Origin: an uncultured Opitutia bacterium
GTDB taxonomy: Bacteria; Verrucomicrobiota; Verrucomicrobiia; Opitutales; Opitutaceae
Reading direction: 5' to 3'
Length of the DNA: 44,709 nt
NCBI GenBank assembly: GCA_903830425.1
Contig: CAIKTR010000193.1
Location: forward strand, 1-44,709
A model generated the notes under the pieces. It did not search any database, was not told the DNA's origin, and saw nothing but the letters and a program-made list of their open reading frames with translations. Below, piece by piece: positions 21,672 through 30,397 of the stretch. How positions within the stretch are numbered: the first letter of the stretch is position 1; each line of letters opens with the position of its first letter. Made by a program: the position numbers and the translations under genes.

Positions 21672-21880
21672 GGATGGAACTCGGACCTTACGCAATTTCC
21701 GGCCGCGGCAAAGCGCGAAGCGTCGTTTACCCGCAAATGGACCCAGAATTCGTTCTTGAACTGCGGCAGGCGGTTCCGTTTCGTTCGGGCTGAAACAACC
21801 CCGGCGGATGGCCGCCACTACCCCACCGCTGTCGTGCAGACCCCTGTGCGGCAGGCATTCCGTCCGGTTTCCTACCAACT

Positions 21881-23866
21881 ATGAACGTCATGAAGTCCCC
21901 CCGTGCCTCCAATCTCCTGACCCGTCGGGCGCTCGCCCTTGGGTTGGGATGCCTCCTGCTGACCACCACCAGTCGCGCTGTCCAGTTCACCAACGGTGAC
22001 CTGAGCGGCAGTTTCGATACCACGCTGTCCTTCGGCGCCATGTACCGGCTGGGCGACCCGAGTGCGGACTTCTACGGCACCACCAACAGCTTCAACGGGG
22101 TGGCCGGACGCCAGAACTCGGTCAACAGCGACGAGGGCAACCTCAACTACGGCAAGGGCTGGGTCTCGGAAATTTTCAAGGCCTCGTCGGATTTTGAGCT
22201 CAAGTACCACGACTACGGCCTGTTCGCCCGCGGGTACGTCTTCGGCGACCTGAAGTCGGACCACACCCGCCGCGCCCCGCTCAGCCAGCAGGCGCGCGAC
22301 CGCGTGGTGCGCGGCAGCGAGATCCTGGACCTCTACGTCGTCGGCAAGTTCGAGCTGGGCCAGGATCTCCCGCTCGACCTCCGCTTCGGCCGCCAGGTGC
22401 TGAGCCTCGGCGAGAGCACCTTCATCCCCAACGGCATCAACGTCGTCAACCCGGTGGACCTCTCCAAGCTCCGGGTCCCCGGCGCCGAACTGAAGGAGGC
22501 CTTCCTCCCGGTCAACATGCTCAAGGCCTCCCTCGGCCTGACCAAGAACATCACCTTCGAGCCGTACTGGCTCCTCGAGTTCCGCCGCAACGAGCTGGAA
22601 CCGGCCGGCACCTATTTCTCGACCAACGACTTTGCCAGCCGCGGCGGCGAGAAGGTCTACCTCGGCTTCGGCACCCTGTCCGACAGCGGCACCCTGGGGG
22701 CGATTCCGCGCGCCAAGGACCGCGACGGCAGCAACCTCAACCAGTACGGCGCCTCGCTGCGCGTCATGGTCCCGAGCCTGAATGACACCGAGTTCGGCTT
22801 CTATTACGCCAACTACCACAGCCGCTCGCCCCTGATCAGCGCCCGCACCCCGACCGACCCGATCAGCTCGGCCCTCGTCGTCGCCACCGCCACCAGCCTC
22901 GCCACCACCAACCTGGTGCCGGTCATGCTCTCCTACGGCTATCCGCCGGCCGGGATCTCGTCCGCCCTCACCACCCTGATCGGCGCCGCGCTCACCGGCG
23001 TGCCGATCAGCGCCCTGCCCCCCAGCCTGCAGCCCTTCTACCCGGCCACCCAGACCATCGCCGCCGGCGCCGGCAAGATCGGCCTGCTCACTGCCGCCGC
23101 CACCGGGCGCTATTTCACCGAATATCCCGAGAACATCTCGATGGTGGGCGCCAGCTTCAACACCTCCCTCGGCAACAGCGGCATCTCCTGGCAGGGTGAG
23201 TTCTCCGTCAAGAACGGCGTGCCGCTCCAGGTCGACGACGTCGAACTGCTCTTCGGCACCCTCTCCTCGCTCAACCCGGCCTTCGGCGCCAACAACCAGG
23301 TCGGGAACTATCTCGGCCAGCTGAACAAGGAGATCCCCGGCTTCCGTCGTCACCGCGTCGTGACCACGCAGTCCACCGTGACGAAGGTCTTCGGCCCCAC
23401 CTTCGGCGCCCAGCAGCTGAGCGTCGTCGCCGAGGCCGGCGGCGTCTGGGCCAACCTGCCCGACCAGAGCGTGCTGCGCTACGACGGCCCGGGCTCGTTC
23501 TCCAGCGGCAGCGCGACCACCATGGTCAACACCGGCTTTGCCGCCATCCCGGCCACCAACGAAGCCGCCTTCGCGGACTCCTTCTCCTGGGGCTACCAGA
23601 TCCTCGCCAAGCTCGACTACACCAACGTGTTTGCCGGCGTGAACGTCTCGCCGTCGATCGCCTTCGCCCACGATGTCCGCGGCACCACCCCGCTGCCCCT
23701 CGGCAACTTCATCGAGGGTCGCCGGAGCATCAACCTCGCGGCGGAGTTCACCTACCAGAACGCCTGGGCCCTCGAGATCCGCTACGTGAACTACTCCGGC
23801 GGCGGCCTCTACAACCTCATCGCCGATCGCGACTACGTGGCGACCACCCTGAAATACTCGTTCTAA
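21881..23866 (+). CDS. DUF1302-family outer-membrane protein
   Basis: 661 residues. A basic start and hydrophobic stretch (ALALGLGCLLLTT) form a signal peptide ending near Ala33. The mature part has many alternating polar/hydrophobic strands and ends in Phe (TTLKYSF), typical of an outer-membrane beta-barrel. Family-typical stretches are the early SGSFDTTLSFGAMYRL, then ARGYVFGD, LRFGRQVLSLGES and NVVNPVDLSKLRVPGAEL. Family members occur beside DUF1329 and MMPL transporter genes; the function is not established, though channel or docking roles for hydrophobic compounds are proposed. Here it heads that same set, 23 bases before the DUF1329 gene. It is divergent from uvrA, with 209 bases between them. 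Confidence 0.87.
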   Translation: MNVMKSPRASNLLTRRALALGLGCLLLTTTSRAVQFTNGDLSGSFDTTLSFGAMYRLGDPSADFYGTTNSFNGVAGRQNSVNSDEGNLNYGKGWVSEIFKASSDFELKYHDYGLFARGYVFGDLKSDHTRRAPLSQQARDRVVRGSEILDLYVVGKFELGQDLPLDLRFGRQVLSLGESTFIPNGINVVNPVDLSKLRVPGAELKEAFLPVNMLKASLGLTKNITFEPYWLLEFRRNELEPAGTYFSTNDFASRGGEKVYLGFGTLSDSGTLGAIPRAKDRDGSNLNQYGASLRVMVPSLNDTEFGFYYANYHSRSPLISARTPTDPISSALVVATATSLATTNLVPVMLSYGYPPAGISSALTTLIGAALTGVPISALPPSLQPFYPATQTIAAGAGKIGLLTAAATGRYFTEYPENISMVGASFNTSLGNSGISWQGEFSVKNGVPLQVDDVELLFGTLSSLNPAFGANNQVGNYLGQLNKEIPGFRRHRVVTTQSTVTKVFGPTFGAQQLSVVAEAGGVWANLPDQSVLRYDGPGSFSSGSATTMVNTGFAAIPATNEAAFADSFSWGYQILAKLDYTNVFAGVNVSPSIAFAHDVRGTTPLPLGNFIEGRRSINLAAEFTYQNAWALEIRYVNYSGGGLYNLIADRDYVATTLKYSF

Positions 23867-23889
23867 CCCACCCCCTGATACCCCTCGCC

Positions 23890-25236
23890 ATGAAGAAGCT
23901 CGTCCTTGCCACCGCGTTCGCCCTTGCCGCCGCCGGGCTGCAGGCCGCCATCAGTGAAACCCAGGCGGCCCGCCTCGGCGCCGACCTCACCCCGCTCGGA
24001 GCCGAGAAGGCCGGCAACGCCGACGGCTCCATCCCGGCCTGGGACGGCGGCATCACCACGCCCCCGGCCGGCTACAAGGTCGGTGATCACCATCCCGACC
24101 CGTATGCCGCCGACCGTCCGCTCTACGTGGTCACCGCGTCCAATCTGGCGCAGTACCAGGACAAGCTCACCGCCGGCCAGGTGGCCGTGCTCAAGGCCTA
24201 CCCGGACTACAAGCTGGTCGTTTATCCCACCCACCGCAGCGCCTCCAACCCGCAGCGCATCTACGACGCGACCCGGACGAACGCCACCACCGCCCGTCTG
24301 ACCGAGGGCGGCAACGGCATCACCGGCTCCGTCATCGGTACGCCCTTCCCGATCCCCGCCAGCGGGCTCGAGGTCGTCTGGAACCACCTCACCCGCTACC
24401 GCGGACTCTCGGCCTCGCGCCCCATCGGGCAGGCCGCCCCGCAGCGCAACGGCAGCTACACGATGGTCAGCTTCGAGGATGAGTTTCTCTTCAACTACTG
24501 CCGCGAGGGCATCACCGAGGCCGCCCTCGACAACACCCTCGTCTACTTCAAGCAGTCCGTCGTCGCCCCCGCCCGGCTCGCCGGCACCATCCTCCTCGCC
24601 CATGAGACCATGGACCAGATCAAGGAACCGCGCCGCGCCTGGGTCTACAACGCCGGCCGCCGCCGCGTGACCCGCGCCCCGAACGTCTCCTACGACAATC
24701 CGGGCACCGCCGCCGACGGCCAGCGCACCAGCGACCAGTTCGACATCTTCAACGGCGCCCCCGACCGCTACAATTGGAACCTGGTCGGCAAAAAGGAGAT
24801 GATCGTCCCCTACAACTCGTACCGCCTGCACAGCGGCCAGGTGAAGTATGCCGACATCCTCAAGCCCCTCCATATCAACCAGGAGCTCGCGCGCTACGAA
24901 CTGCACCGCGTCTGGGTCGTCGATGGCACCCTCAAGCCCGGCACGTCGCACCTCTACTCCCGCCGCACCTTCTACGTGGACGAGGACAGCTGGCAGATCC
25001 TCGCCGCCGACCAGTACGACGGCCGCGGCGCGATCTGGCGCGTGTCCGAGGCGCATTGCATCAACTACTACGATGCCCTGGCCTTCTGGAGCACGCTCGA
25101 GGTCCACACCGACCTGCAGAGCGGCCGCTACCTGGCGATCGGGCTCGATAACGAGGGTCCGACCTACAACTTCGGCCTGAAGCGCACCCCGGCCGACTAC
25201 AGCCCTGATTCCCTCCGCCGCGAAGGCATCCGGTAA
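23890..25236 (+). CDS. DUF1329-family exported protein
   Basis: 448 residues with a clear signal peptide (MKKLVLATAFALAAAGLQA). It begins its mature part with the family-typical ETQAARLGADLTPLGAEKAGN and IPAWDGGI. Other typical stretches are YDATRTNA, MVSFEDEFLFNY, EPRRAWVYNAGRRRVTRAPN and RTFYVDEDSWQIL. DUF1329 proteins are predicted to have a LolA/LolB-like half-barrel that could carry a lipid through the periplasm; this comes from family knowledge, not from the sequence itself. It has no lipobox, so it is probably soluble in the periplasm. It lies between the DUF1302 protein and, past two hairpins, the YCF48 and MMPL genes. Confidence 0.87.
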   Translation: MKKLVLATAFALAAAGLQAAISETQAARLGADLTPLGAEKAGNADGSIPAWDGGITTPPAGYKVGDHHPDPYAADRPLYVVTASNLAQYQDKLTAGQVAVLKAYPDYKLVVYPTHRSASNPQRIYDATRTNATTARLTEGGNGITGSVIGTPFPIPASGLEVVWNHLTRYRGLSASRPIGQAAPQRNGSYTMVSFEDEFLFNYCREGITEAALDNTLVYFKQSVVAPARLAGTILLAHETMDQIKEPRRAWVYNAGRRRVTRAPNVSYDNPGTAADGQRTSDQFDIFNGAPDRYNWNLVGKKEMIVPYNSYRLHSGQVKYADILKPLHINQELARYELHRVWVVDGTLKPGTSHLYSRRTFYVDEDSWQILAADQYDGRGAIWRVSEAHCINYYDALAFWSTLEVHTDLQSGRYLAIGLDNEGPTYNFGLKRTPADYSPDSLRREGIR

Positions 25237-25262
25237 TGGCACCGTGCCTCGTCGCACACCCA

Positions 25263-25280
25263 CAGGCGCGACCGCGCCTG
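25263..25280 (+). repeat. Short hairpin in the DUF1329-YCF48 gap
   Basis: CAGGCGC (25263-25269), loop GACC, GCGCCTG (25274-25280): a perfect 7-base-pair stem without a T run. It stands 20 bases before the terminator hairpin and begins with nearly the same bases, so the two may be duplicates. It may protect the 3' end of the upstream mRNA. Confidence 0.5.
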
Positions 25281-25300
25281 AAATCAGGTAGTTAACAAGC

Positions 25301-25325
25301 AGGCGGGCCTTGGCCCGCCTTCTTT
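25301..25325 (+). terminator. Terminator-like hairpin between DUF1329 and YCF48 genes
   Basis: AGGCGGGC (25301-25308), loop of about 4 bases, GCCCGCCT (25313-25320), then TCTTT. The stem is strong and the T run short. It lies 10 bases before the ATG of the YCF48 gene (25331), so it can either end the DUF1302-DUF1329 transcript or act as a partial stop within a longer operon. Confidence 0.7.
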
Positions 25326-25330
25326 ATGCC

Positions 25331-26254
25331 ATGAACCTTCCCCCCCTCCGCCCGCACTGGCTGGTCCTGCTGGCCCTGCTGGCTGCGCCGGCGGGTCGGG
25401 CGACGGAGGTGCGACCCACCATGCTGCTGCTCGACGGCGCCCGCACCGGGCCTGCCGTGGTCGTCGTCGGCGAGCGCGGCACGATCCTCCGCTCGACCGA
25501 CGAGGGCCGCACCTGGGCCGCCACCGGCGGGACGTTTTCCCCCGCCTTCACCGGGGTGGCCTTCGCCGGGGACACCGCGCACGGCTGGGCCGTGGGACAC
25601 GACGCCCTGATCGTGGCCACGACCGACGGCGGACTCACGTGGCGGAAACAGTGGCAGGCGGAAAACCTCTCCGACTCCTTCCTTGATGTGCTCGCCCTGG
25701 ACGCCCAGCGGGTCATCGCGGTCGGGGCCTACGGCCTGTTTGTCACCACCGCGGATGGCGGCCGGACCTGGCAGCGGCGCAAGCTCAGCGAGGATGACTT
25801 TCACTTCAACCGGATCACCCGCGGCCCGACCGGCACGCTCTATCTGGCCGGAGAACGCGGCACCCTGCTGCGCTCCCGGGATCAGGGGCTGAGTTGGAGC
25901 CGGATCGATTCGCCCTACGACGGATCATTCTACGGCATCCTGCCGCTCGAGGAGCGCACGCTCCTCGCCTACGGCCTGCGCGGCCGGATCTACCGCTCGA
26001 CCGACGACGGCGACACCTGGACGGCGGTGCCCAACGAGCGCCGCGTGCTCCTGGCCGCCGCGGTGCGGGCCGCCAACGGCACCCTGGTCCTGGCCGGGCA
26101 GTCGCGGGCGCTGTTCGCCAGCCGCGATGCCGGCGGCTCCGTCGCCGACTGGGCGGTCCCCTTCACCACGGCCGTGGCCGAGTTGCTGGCGCTCCCCGAT
26201 GGTTCCCTGCTGGCGCTGGGCGAGGCCGGCGCCACCCGCCTGCCCGCCCCCTGA
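25331..26254 (+). CDS. YCF48/BNR-repeat periplasmic beta-propeller protein
   Basis: 307 residues from the ATG at 25331. A signal peptide (WLVLLALLAAPAG then RATEV) sends it out of the cytoplasm. It carries about six Asp-box/BNR repeats: ILRSTDEGRTW, IVATTDGGLTW, FVTTADGGRTW, LLRSRDQGLSW, IYRSTDDGDTW and a degenerate LFASRDAGG. This predicts a beta-propeller. The family name comes from the photosystem II assembly factor YCF48, but no photosynthesis genes are here. In this setting it is more likely an accessory part of the adjacent MMPL transporter, whose gene starts 5 bases later. An in-frame upstream ATG (25310) lies inside the terminator and is not a likely start. Confidence 0.82.
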   Translation: MNLPPLRPHWLVLLALLAAPAGRATEVRPTMLLLDGARTGPAVVVVGERGTILRSTDEGRTWAATGGTFSPAFTGVAFAGDTAHGWAVGHDALIVATTDGGLTWRKQWQAENLSDSFLDVLALDAQRVIAVGAYGLFVTTADGGRTWQRRKLSEDDFHFNRITRGPTGTLYLAGERGTLLRSRDQGLSWSRIDSPYDGSFYGILPLEERTLLAYGLRGRIYRSTDDGDTWTAVPNERRVLLAAAVRAANGTLVLAGQSRALFASRDAGGSVADWAVPFTTAVAELLALPDGSLLALGEAGATRLPAP

Positions 26255-26259
26255 CCGCC

Positions 26260-28599
26260 ATGCTCGCGAAATTCTCCACCTGGATGTTTCGGCACCGCTT
26301 CCCGCTGGTGGTCATAATCATCGTGGTCACCGCCATCATGGCGGTCTTCGCCAGCCGCATCCGGGTCGATGCCAGCTTCAACAAGTCGCTGCCGCTCGAC
26401 CACCCCTACATCCGCACCTTCACCAAGTACCAGAGCGAGTTCGGCGGCGCCAACCGCGTCCTGATCGCCCTCATGGTCAAGCAGGGCGACATTTTCACGC
26501 CGGAATACTTCGCCCAGCTGCGCAAGGTCACCGATGAGACCATCTTCCTGCCCGCGGTCGACCGGCCCCAGGTCCAGTCCCTGTTCACGCCGAACGTCCG
26601 CTACATCGAGGTCATCGAGGACGGGTTCGCCGGCGGCAATGTCATCCCGGCGGACTTCACGCCCACGCCGGCCAATTTCGCCAAGGTGCGGGAAAACATC
26701 ATCAAGTCCGGCAAGCTGGGCCAGCTGGTCGCGACCAACTTCACCGGCGCCATCGTCAGCGCCCAATTGCTCGAGGACGACCCCCGCACCGGCCACAAGA
26801 TCGACTACCTGAAGGTGGCCGACGGCCTCGAGGCCATCCGCCGCCGGGTCGAGCGGGAAAGCGGCGGCGCGATCACCGTCCACATCATCGGTTTCGCCAA
26901 GGTGATCGGGGACATCGGCGACGGCGCCCGGGGGGTCTTCCTGCTCTTCGGCATTTCGATCGTGATCACCGCGCTGCTGGTCTGGAACTACGCCGGCCGG
27001 TGGAAACTGGCGGCCGCCCCGATCATCTGCTCGCTCGTCGCGGTCGTGTGGCAGCTCGGCGGTCTCACCCTCCTCGGCTACGGCATCGACCCCTTCTCCA
27101 TCCTCGTCCCCTTCCTCGTCTTTGCCATCGGCGTCAGCCACGGCGTGCAGAAAATCAGCATGTTCCGGAACGAGATGTTCAAGGGCCACGACGGCCCGAC
27201 CGCCGCCCGGCAGGCCTTCATGCAGCTCATCATCCCCGGCGTGGTGGCCCTGATGACCGACACCGTCGGCTTTATCACCATGCTCGTGATCAAGATCCCG
27301 ACCATCCAGGAGCTCGCCATCATCGCCAGCCTCGGGGTCAGCGTGATCGTCATCACCAACTTCTTCCTCCTGCCCATCCTGCTCTCCTACCTCCACCTGC
27401 CCGCCACCTACGGCCAGTGGGTCGCGGCGCGACGCGCCGGGACCGACCGCTTCTGGGTCCGCCTGGCCAACGGCATGAAGCCGCGGCCCTCGATGATCAT
27501 CATCGTCTGCTGCTTCGCCCTGGGCGCCTGGGGCTACTGGAAGGCCGAGCAGGTGCACATCGGCGACACCCAGGCCGGCGTGCCGGAACTGTGGCCCAAA
27601 TCGCGCTACAACCAGGACACCCGCGTCATCACCTCCCAGTTCAGCATCGGCGTCGACATCCTCTCGGTCGTGGTGGAAACCGTGCCGAACGGCTGCGTCG
27701 ACCACGAGGTCGTGACCCTGCTGGACCAGTTCGAGGGACGCATTCGCGCCGTGCCCGGGGTCCAGTCGGTCATCTCGCTGCCCGCCATGGCCAAGCTGGT
27801 GAACGCGGGCTACAGCGAGGGCTCGCTGAAGTGGCGCATCCTGCCCCGCAACCAGCAGACCCTCGCGCAGGCCGTCTCCCCGATCGAGACCTCCACCGGG
27901 CTGCTCAACGCCGACGGCAGCGTGATGCCCATCATGATCTTCCTCGCCGACCACAAGGCCGAGACCCTCCGCGCGGTCACCGACGCCGTCAAGGCCTTCG
28001 CCGCCGCCCATCCGTCGCCCAAGGCCACGTTCCTGCTCGCCAGCGGCAACGCCGGGGTGATGGCCGCCACCAACGAGGTGGTCCAGTCCGCCCAGACCCC
28101 CATCGTGCTCTGGGTGTTCGGGGCCGTCATCGCCCTTTGTCTGATCACCTTCCGCTCGGTCCGCGCCACCCTCTGCATCGTGGTGCCCCTCGCCATCGTC
28201 AGCTGGCTGGCCTACGCCCTCATGGTCTACCTCGGCATCGGCCTCAAGACCTCGACCCTGCCCGTCGTCGCCCTCGGCGTCGGCATCGGCGTCGACTACG
28301 GCATCTACCTGTTCGCCAGCCTGCAGACGGCCCTGAAGAACGGTGCCTACTTTGAGGACGCGATGTTCCAGGCCTTCAAGGACACCGGCGCGGCGATCGT
28401 CTTCACCGGCCTCACGCTCGGGATCGGCGTGAGCACCTGGATCTTCTCCGCGCTGAAGTTTCAGGCCGACATGGGCCTGCTGCTCACCTTCATGTTCCTC
28501 GTCAACATGCTCGGCGCCATCGTGCTGATGCCCGCCATGGCCCGCTGGCTCTGGCGGCACCACCACGGCCCCACCGCCTCCCCCTTCCCCAAGTCGTAA
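26260..28599 (+). CDS. MMPL/RND-superfamily transporter
   Basis: 779 residues from the ATG at 26260, 5 bases after the YCF48 stop. The architecture is two repeats, each with one membrane helix, a large periplasmic loop and a bundle of five helices, giving about 12 helices. The helix-4 signatures are FAIGVSHGVQK in the first half and LGVGIGVDYGIYL in the second; the first lacks the Asp normally used for proton coupling while the second keeps it. The periplasmic loops contain RVDASFNKSLPLDHPY and VQSVISLPAMAKL. Family members export lipids, sterol-like or other hydrophobic molecules using the proton gradient. With DUF1302, DUF1329 and YCF48 it would form a trans-envelope route; substrate and direction are unknown. 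Confidence 0.9.
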   Translation: MLAKFSTWMFRHRFPLVVIIIVVTAIMAVFASRIRVDASFNKSLPLDHPYIRTFTKYQSEFGGANRVLIALMVKQGDIFTPEYFAQLRKVTDETIFLPAVDRPQVQSLFTPNVRYIEVIEDGFAGGNVIPADFTPTPANFAKVRENIIKSGKLGQLVATNFTGAIVSAQLLEDDPRTGHKIDYLKVADGLEAIRRRVERESGGAITVHIIGFAKVIGDIGDGARGVFLLFGISIVITALLVWNYAGRWKLAAAPIICSLVAVVWQLGGLTLLGYGIDPFSILVPFLVFAIGVSHGVQKISMFRNEMFKGHDGPTAARQAFMQLIIPGVVALMTDTVGFITMLVIKIPTIQELAIIASLGVSVIVITNFFLLPILLSYLHLPATYGQWVAARRAGTDRFWVRLANGMKPRPSMIIIVCCFALGAWGYWKAEQVHIGDTQAGVPELWPKSRYNQDTRVITSQFSIGVDILSVVVETVPNGCVDHEVVTLLDQFEGRIRAVPGVQSVISLPAMAKLVNAGYSEGSLKWRILPRNQQTLAQAVSPIETSTGLLNADGSVMPIMIFLADHKAETLRAVTDAVKAFAAAHPSPKATFLLASGNAGVMAATNEVVQSAQTPIVLWVFGAVIALCLITFRSVRATLCIVVPLAIVSWLAYALMVYLGIGLKTSTLPVVALGVGIGVDYGIYLFASLQTALKNGAYFEDAMFQAFKDTGAAIVFTGLTLGIGVSTWIFSALKFQADMGLLLTFMFLVNMLGAIVLMPAMARWLWRHHHGPTASPFPKS

Positions 28600-28625
28600 G
28601 GGCGCCGGAGCCGACGCACCGCGCC

Positions 28626-29609
28626 GTGGCCTGGGACGTACATTACCGCAAGGGGGTCTGGCTGCCCCAGATCGGCTGGTGGCTCGATGCCCAGGCCCGC
28701 ACCCCGCGCTCGTTTGTCTCCCATGCCCACGCCGACCACATGGCCCGGCACCCGGAGGTGCTCTGCACCGCCGCCACCGCCCGGCTGATGCAGGCCCGCC
28801 TGCCCGGCCGCCGGGCCGAGACCGTCCTGCCGTTCGGCCGCGCCCACGCGCTGGATTTCACCACCACCGCCACGCTGCACCCGGCGGGGCACATGCTCGG
28901 TTCCAGCCAGATCCAACTCGACCACGCCGAGCATGGCAGCCTCCTCTACACCGGCGACTTCAAGCTTCGTCCCAGTCACGCGGCCGAGCCCTGCGCCACC
29001 CCCCGCGCCGACGTCCTGGTCATGGAAACCACCTTCGGCCTGCCCCGCTACGTTTTCCCGCCCGAGGCCGAGACCATCGCCCGGATCATCACCTTCTGCC
29101 AGGAAACCCTCGCCGCCGGCGCCACCCCCGTCCTGCTGTGCTACAGCCTCGGCAAGAGCCAGGAGGTCCTGCGCGCCCTCGCCCCGGCGCAACTGCCCGT
29201 GATGCTCCACGCGGAAACGCTCCGCCTGACCCAGGTTTGCCAGCGGCTCGGCATGACGTTTCCGGCCTTCCGCGAATTCGATGCCCAGGCGCTCGCCGGC
29301 CACGTCGTCCTCTGCCCGCCGTTTGCCAACGGACTCCTCAACCGGATCCCGTCCCGCCGCACCGCCGCGCTCACCGGCTGGGCCCTCGATCCCGGCGCCC
29401 TCTACCGCCTGCGGTGCGACGCCGCGTTCCCGCTCTCGGACCACGCCGGCTTCGACGACCTCCTCACGTTCGTGGAGCGCGTCCAGCCCCGGCGGATTCT
29501 CACGCTCCACGGCTTTGCCCGGGAATTCGCCCAGACGCTCCGGACCCGCGGCTGGGACGCAATTGCCATTGGCCAAGGCAACCAACTTGAGTTCAAGCTG
29601 TCGGGGTGA
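28626..29609 (+). CDS. Metallo-beta-lactamase-fold exonuclease-like protein
   Basis: 327 residues from a GTG start at 28626. The metal-binding motifs are SHAHADH (residues 32-38), HPAGHMLGS (His85, His89), YTGDFK (Asp111), then METTFG and SDHAGFDDLL. The overall layout resembles small beta-CASP-like nucleases of COG1236, including the ligase-associated DNA exonuclease group. The usual neighbours of that group (ATP-dependent ligase, Lhr helicase) are absent. It starts 26 bases after the MMPL transporter and its stop overlaps the start of the DUF3108 gene, so it sits in the envelope gene run, where a nuclease is unexpected. Whether it acts on RNA or DNA cannot be told. Confidence 0.8.
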   Translation: MAWDVHYRKGVWLPQIGWWLDAQARTPRSFVSHAHADHMARHPEVLCTAATARLMQARLPGRRAETVLPFGRAHALDFTTTATLHPAGHMLGSSQIQLDHAEHGSLLYTGDFKLRPSHAAEPCATPRADVLVMETTFGLPRYVFPPEAETIARIITFCQETLAAGATPVLLCYSLGKSQEVLRALAPAQLPVMLHAETLRLTQVCQRLGMTFPAFREFDAQALAGHVVLCPPFANGLLNRIPSRRTAALTGWALDPGALYRLRCDAAFPLSDHAGFDDLLTFVERVQPRRILTLHGFAREFAQTLRTRGWDAIAIGQGNQLEFKLSG

Positions 29610-30397
29610 TGTTCCTCCTTATGCGCCGCGCCCTCCTCCTGCTGCTGCTCCTGACCGGTCCCGCGCGAGCCGACCTGCAACTCGCGCTGCGGCCCGGGGA
29701 GGAGCTGACCTATCGGGTCAGCTGGGGCGTGCTGAGCAATGCGGGCGAGATCCGGATCGCCGCCCGCACCGAGACCAACGACCGGCAGCCGTGCACGCTG
29801 GTCGTGACCACCACCTCCACCCGCGGCTTCCTGCGGGGACTGTTCCAGTTCGACGCGCGGGCCGAGTCCGTCTTCAGCGACCGCACCGGCCGGATGCTGG
29901 TGCACACCGAGCGCAGCGCCGCGGGCAAGAAGCCGACCGACACCATGCTGACGTTCGACTACGGCCAGAGCCGCGCGGACTTCCGCGACCTGATCCAGCC
30001 GGCCAAGAACCAGGTGGTCGCCCTGCCGCCGGGCGACCCGCTGGACCTCATCACCTGCCTCGTCCAGACCCGCTCCTGGAACCTGCAGCCCGGCGAGCAG
30101 CGCGACGTCCTCGTCATGTTTGAGGAGGAGCCCTATGTGCTGACCGTCCACGCCCTGCGGTACGAGACCCTCCGCACGTCGCTGGGCACGTTCAACACCC
30201 TCGTGCTCGAGCCCCGCATGGAAAAAACCGCGCCCAAGGGCATGTTTAAGCGCGGCTCCAACGTGCGGGTCTGGATCTCGCAGGATGCCCGCCGCCTGCC
30301 CGTGCGCTTCGAGGTCGAGTTCAGGTTCGGCGCCGGCGTCTCGACCCTTGTCCAGTACACCGCCCCGGCGGTCGCGGATGCACGTCCTAGTTCTTAG
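29609..30397 (+). CDS. DUF3108-family exported protein
   Basis: 262 residues from the ATG at 29609, which overlaps the stop of the preceding gene (TGATG), implying translational coupling. A second ATG at 29621 is an equally good start for the signal peptide (RRALLLLLLLTGPARA). The mature part begins LRPGEELTYRVSWGVLSNAGEI, the typical opening of DUF3108 proteins, and consists of beta strands. The family is periplasmic with unknown function. Its 3' end overlaps the glycosyltransferase gene by 20 bases, so the two are expressed together, suggesting a job in envelope glycolipid handling. Confidence 0.8.
   Translation: MFLLMRRALLLLLLLTGPARADLQLALRPGEELTYRVSWGVLSNAGEIRIAARTETNDRQPCTLVVTTTSTRGFLRGLFQFDARAESVFSDRTGRMLVHTERSAAGKKPTDTMLTFDYGQSRADFRDLIQPAKNQVVALPPGDPLDLITCLVQTRSWNLQPGEQRDVLVMFEEEPYVLTVHALRYETLRTSLGTFNTLVLEPRMEKTAPKGMFKRGSNVRVWISQDARRLPVRFEVEFRFGAGVSTLVQYTAPAVADARPSS

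Noticed and set aside
21752-21761. GTTCTTGAAC palindrome between uvrA and the DUF1302 gene as an SOS (LexA) box
   Set aside because: The half-sites fit, but the spacer is 2 bases, whereas the verrucomicrobial LexA motif I recall is TGTTC-N4-GAACA. It is also about 80 bases before the uvrA start and no other copy was seen near dinB or ruvA.
25331-26254. YCF48 protein as evidence for photosynthesis
   Set aside because: No photosystem genes are present; BNR/YCF48-like proteins next to MMPL transporters occur in non-photosynthetic bacteria.
25894-26259. Upstream extension of the MMPL frame
   Set aside because: It overlaps the YCF48 gene in another frame and translates to Arg/Pro/His-rich sequence; the ATG at 26260 gives a proper first membrane helix.
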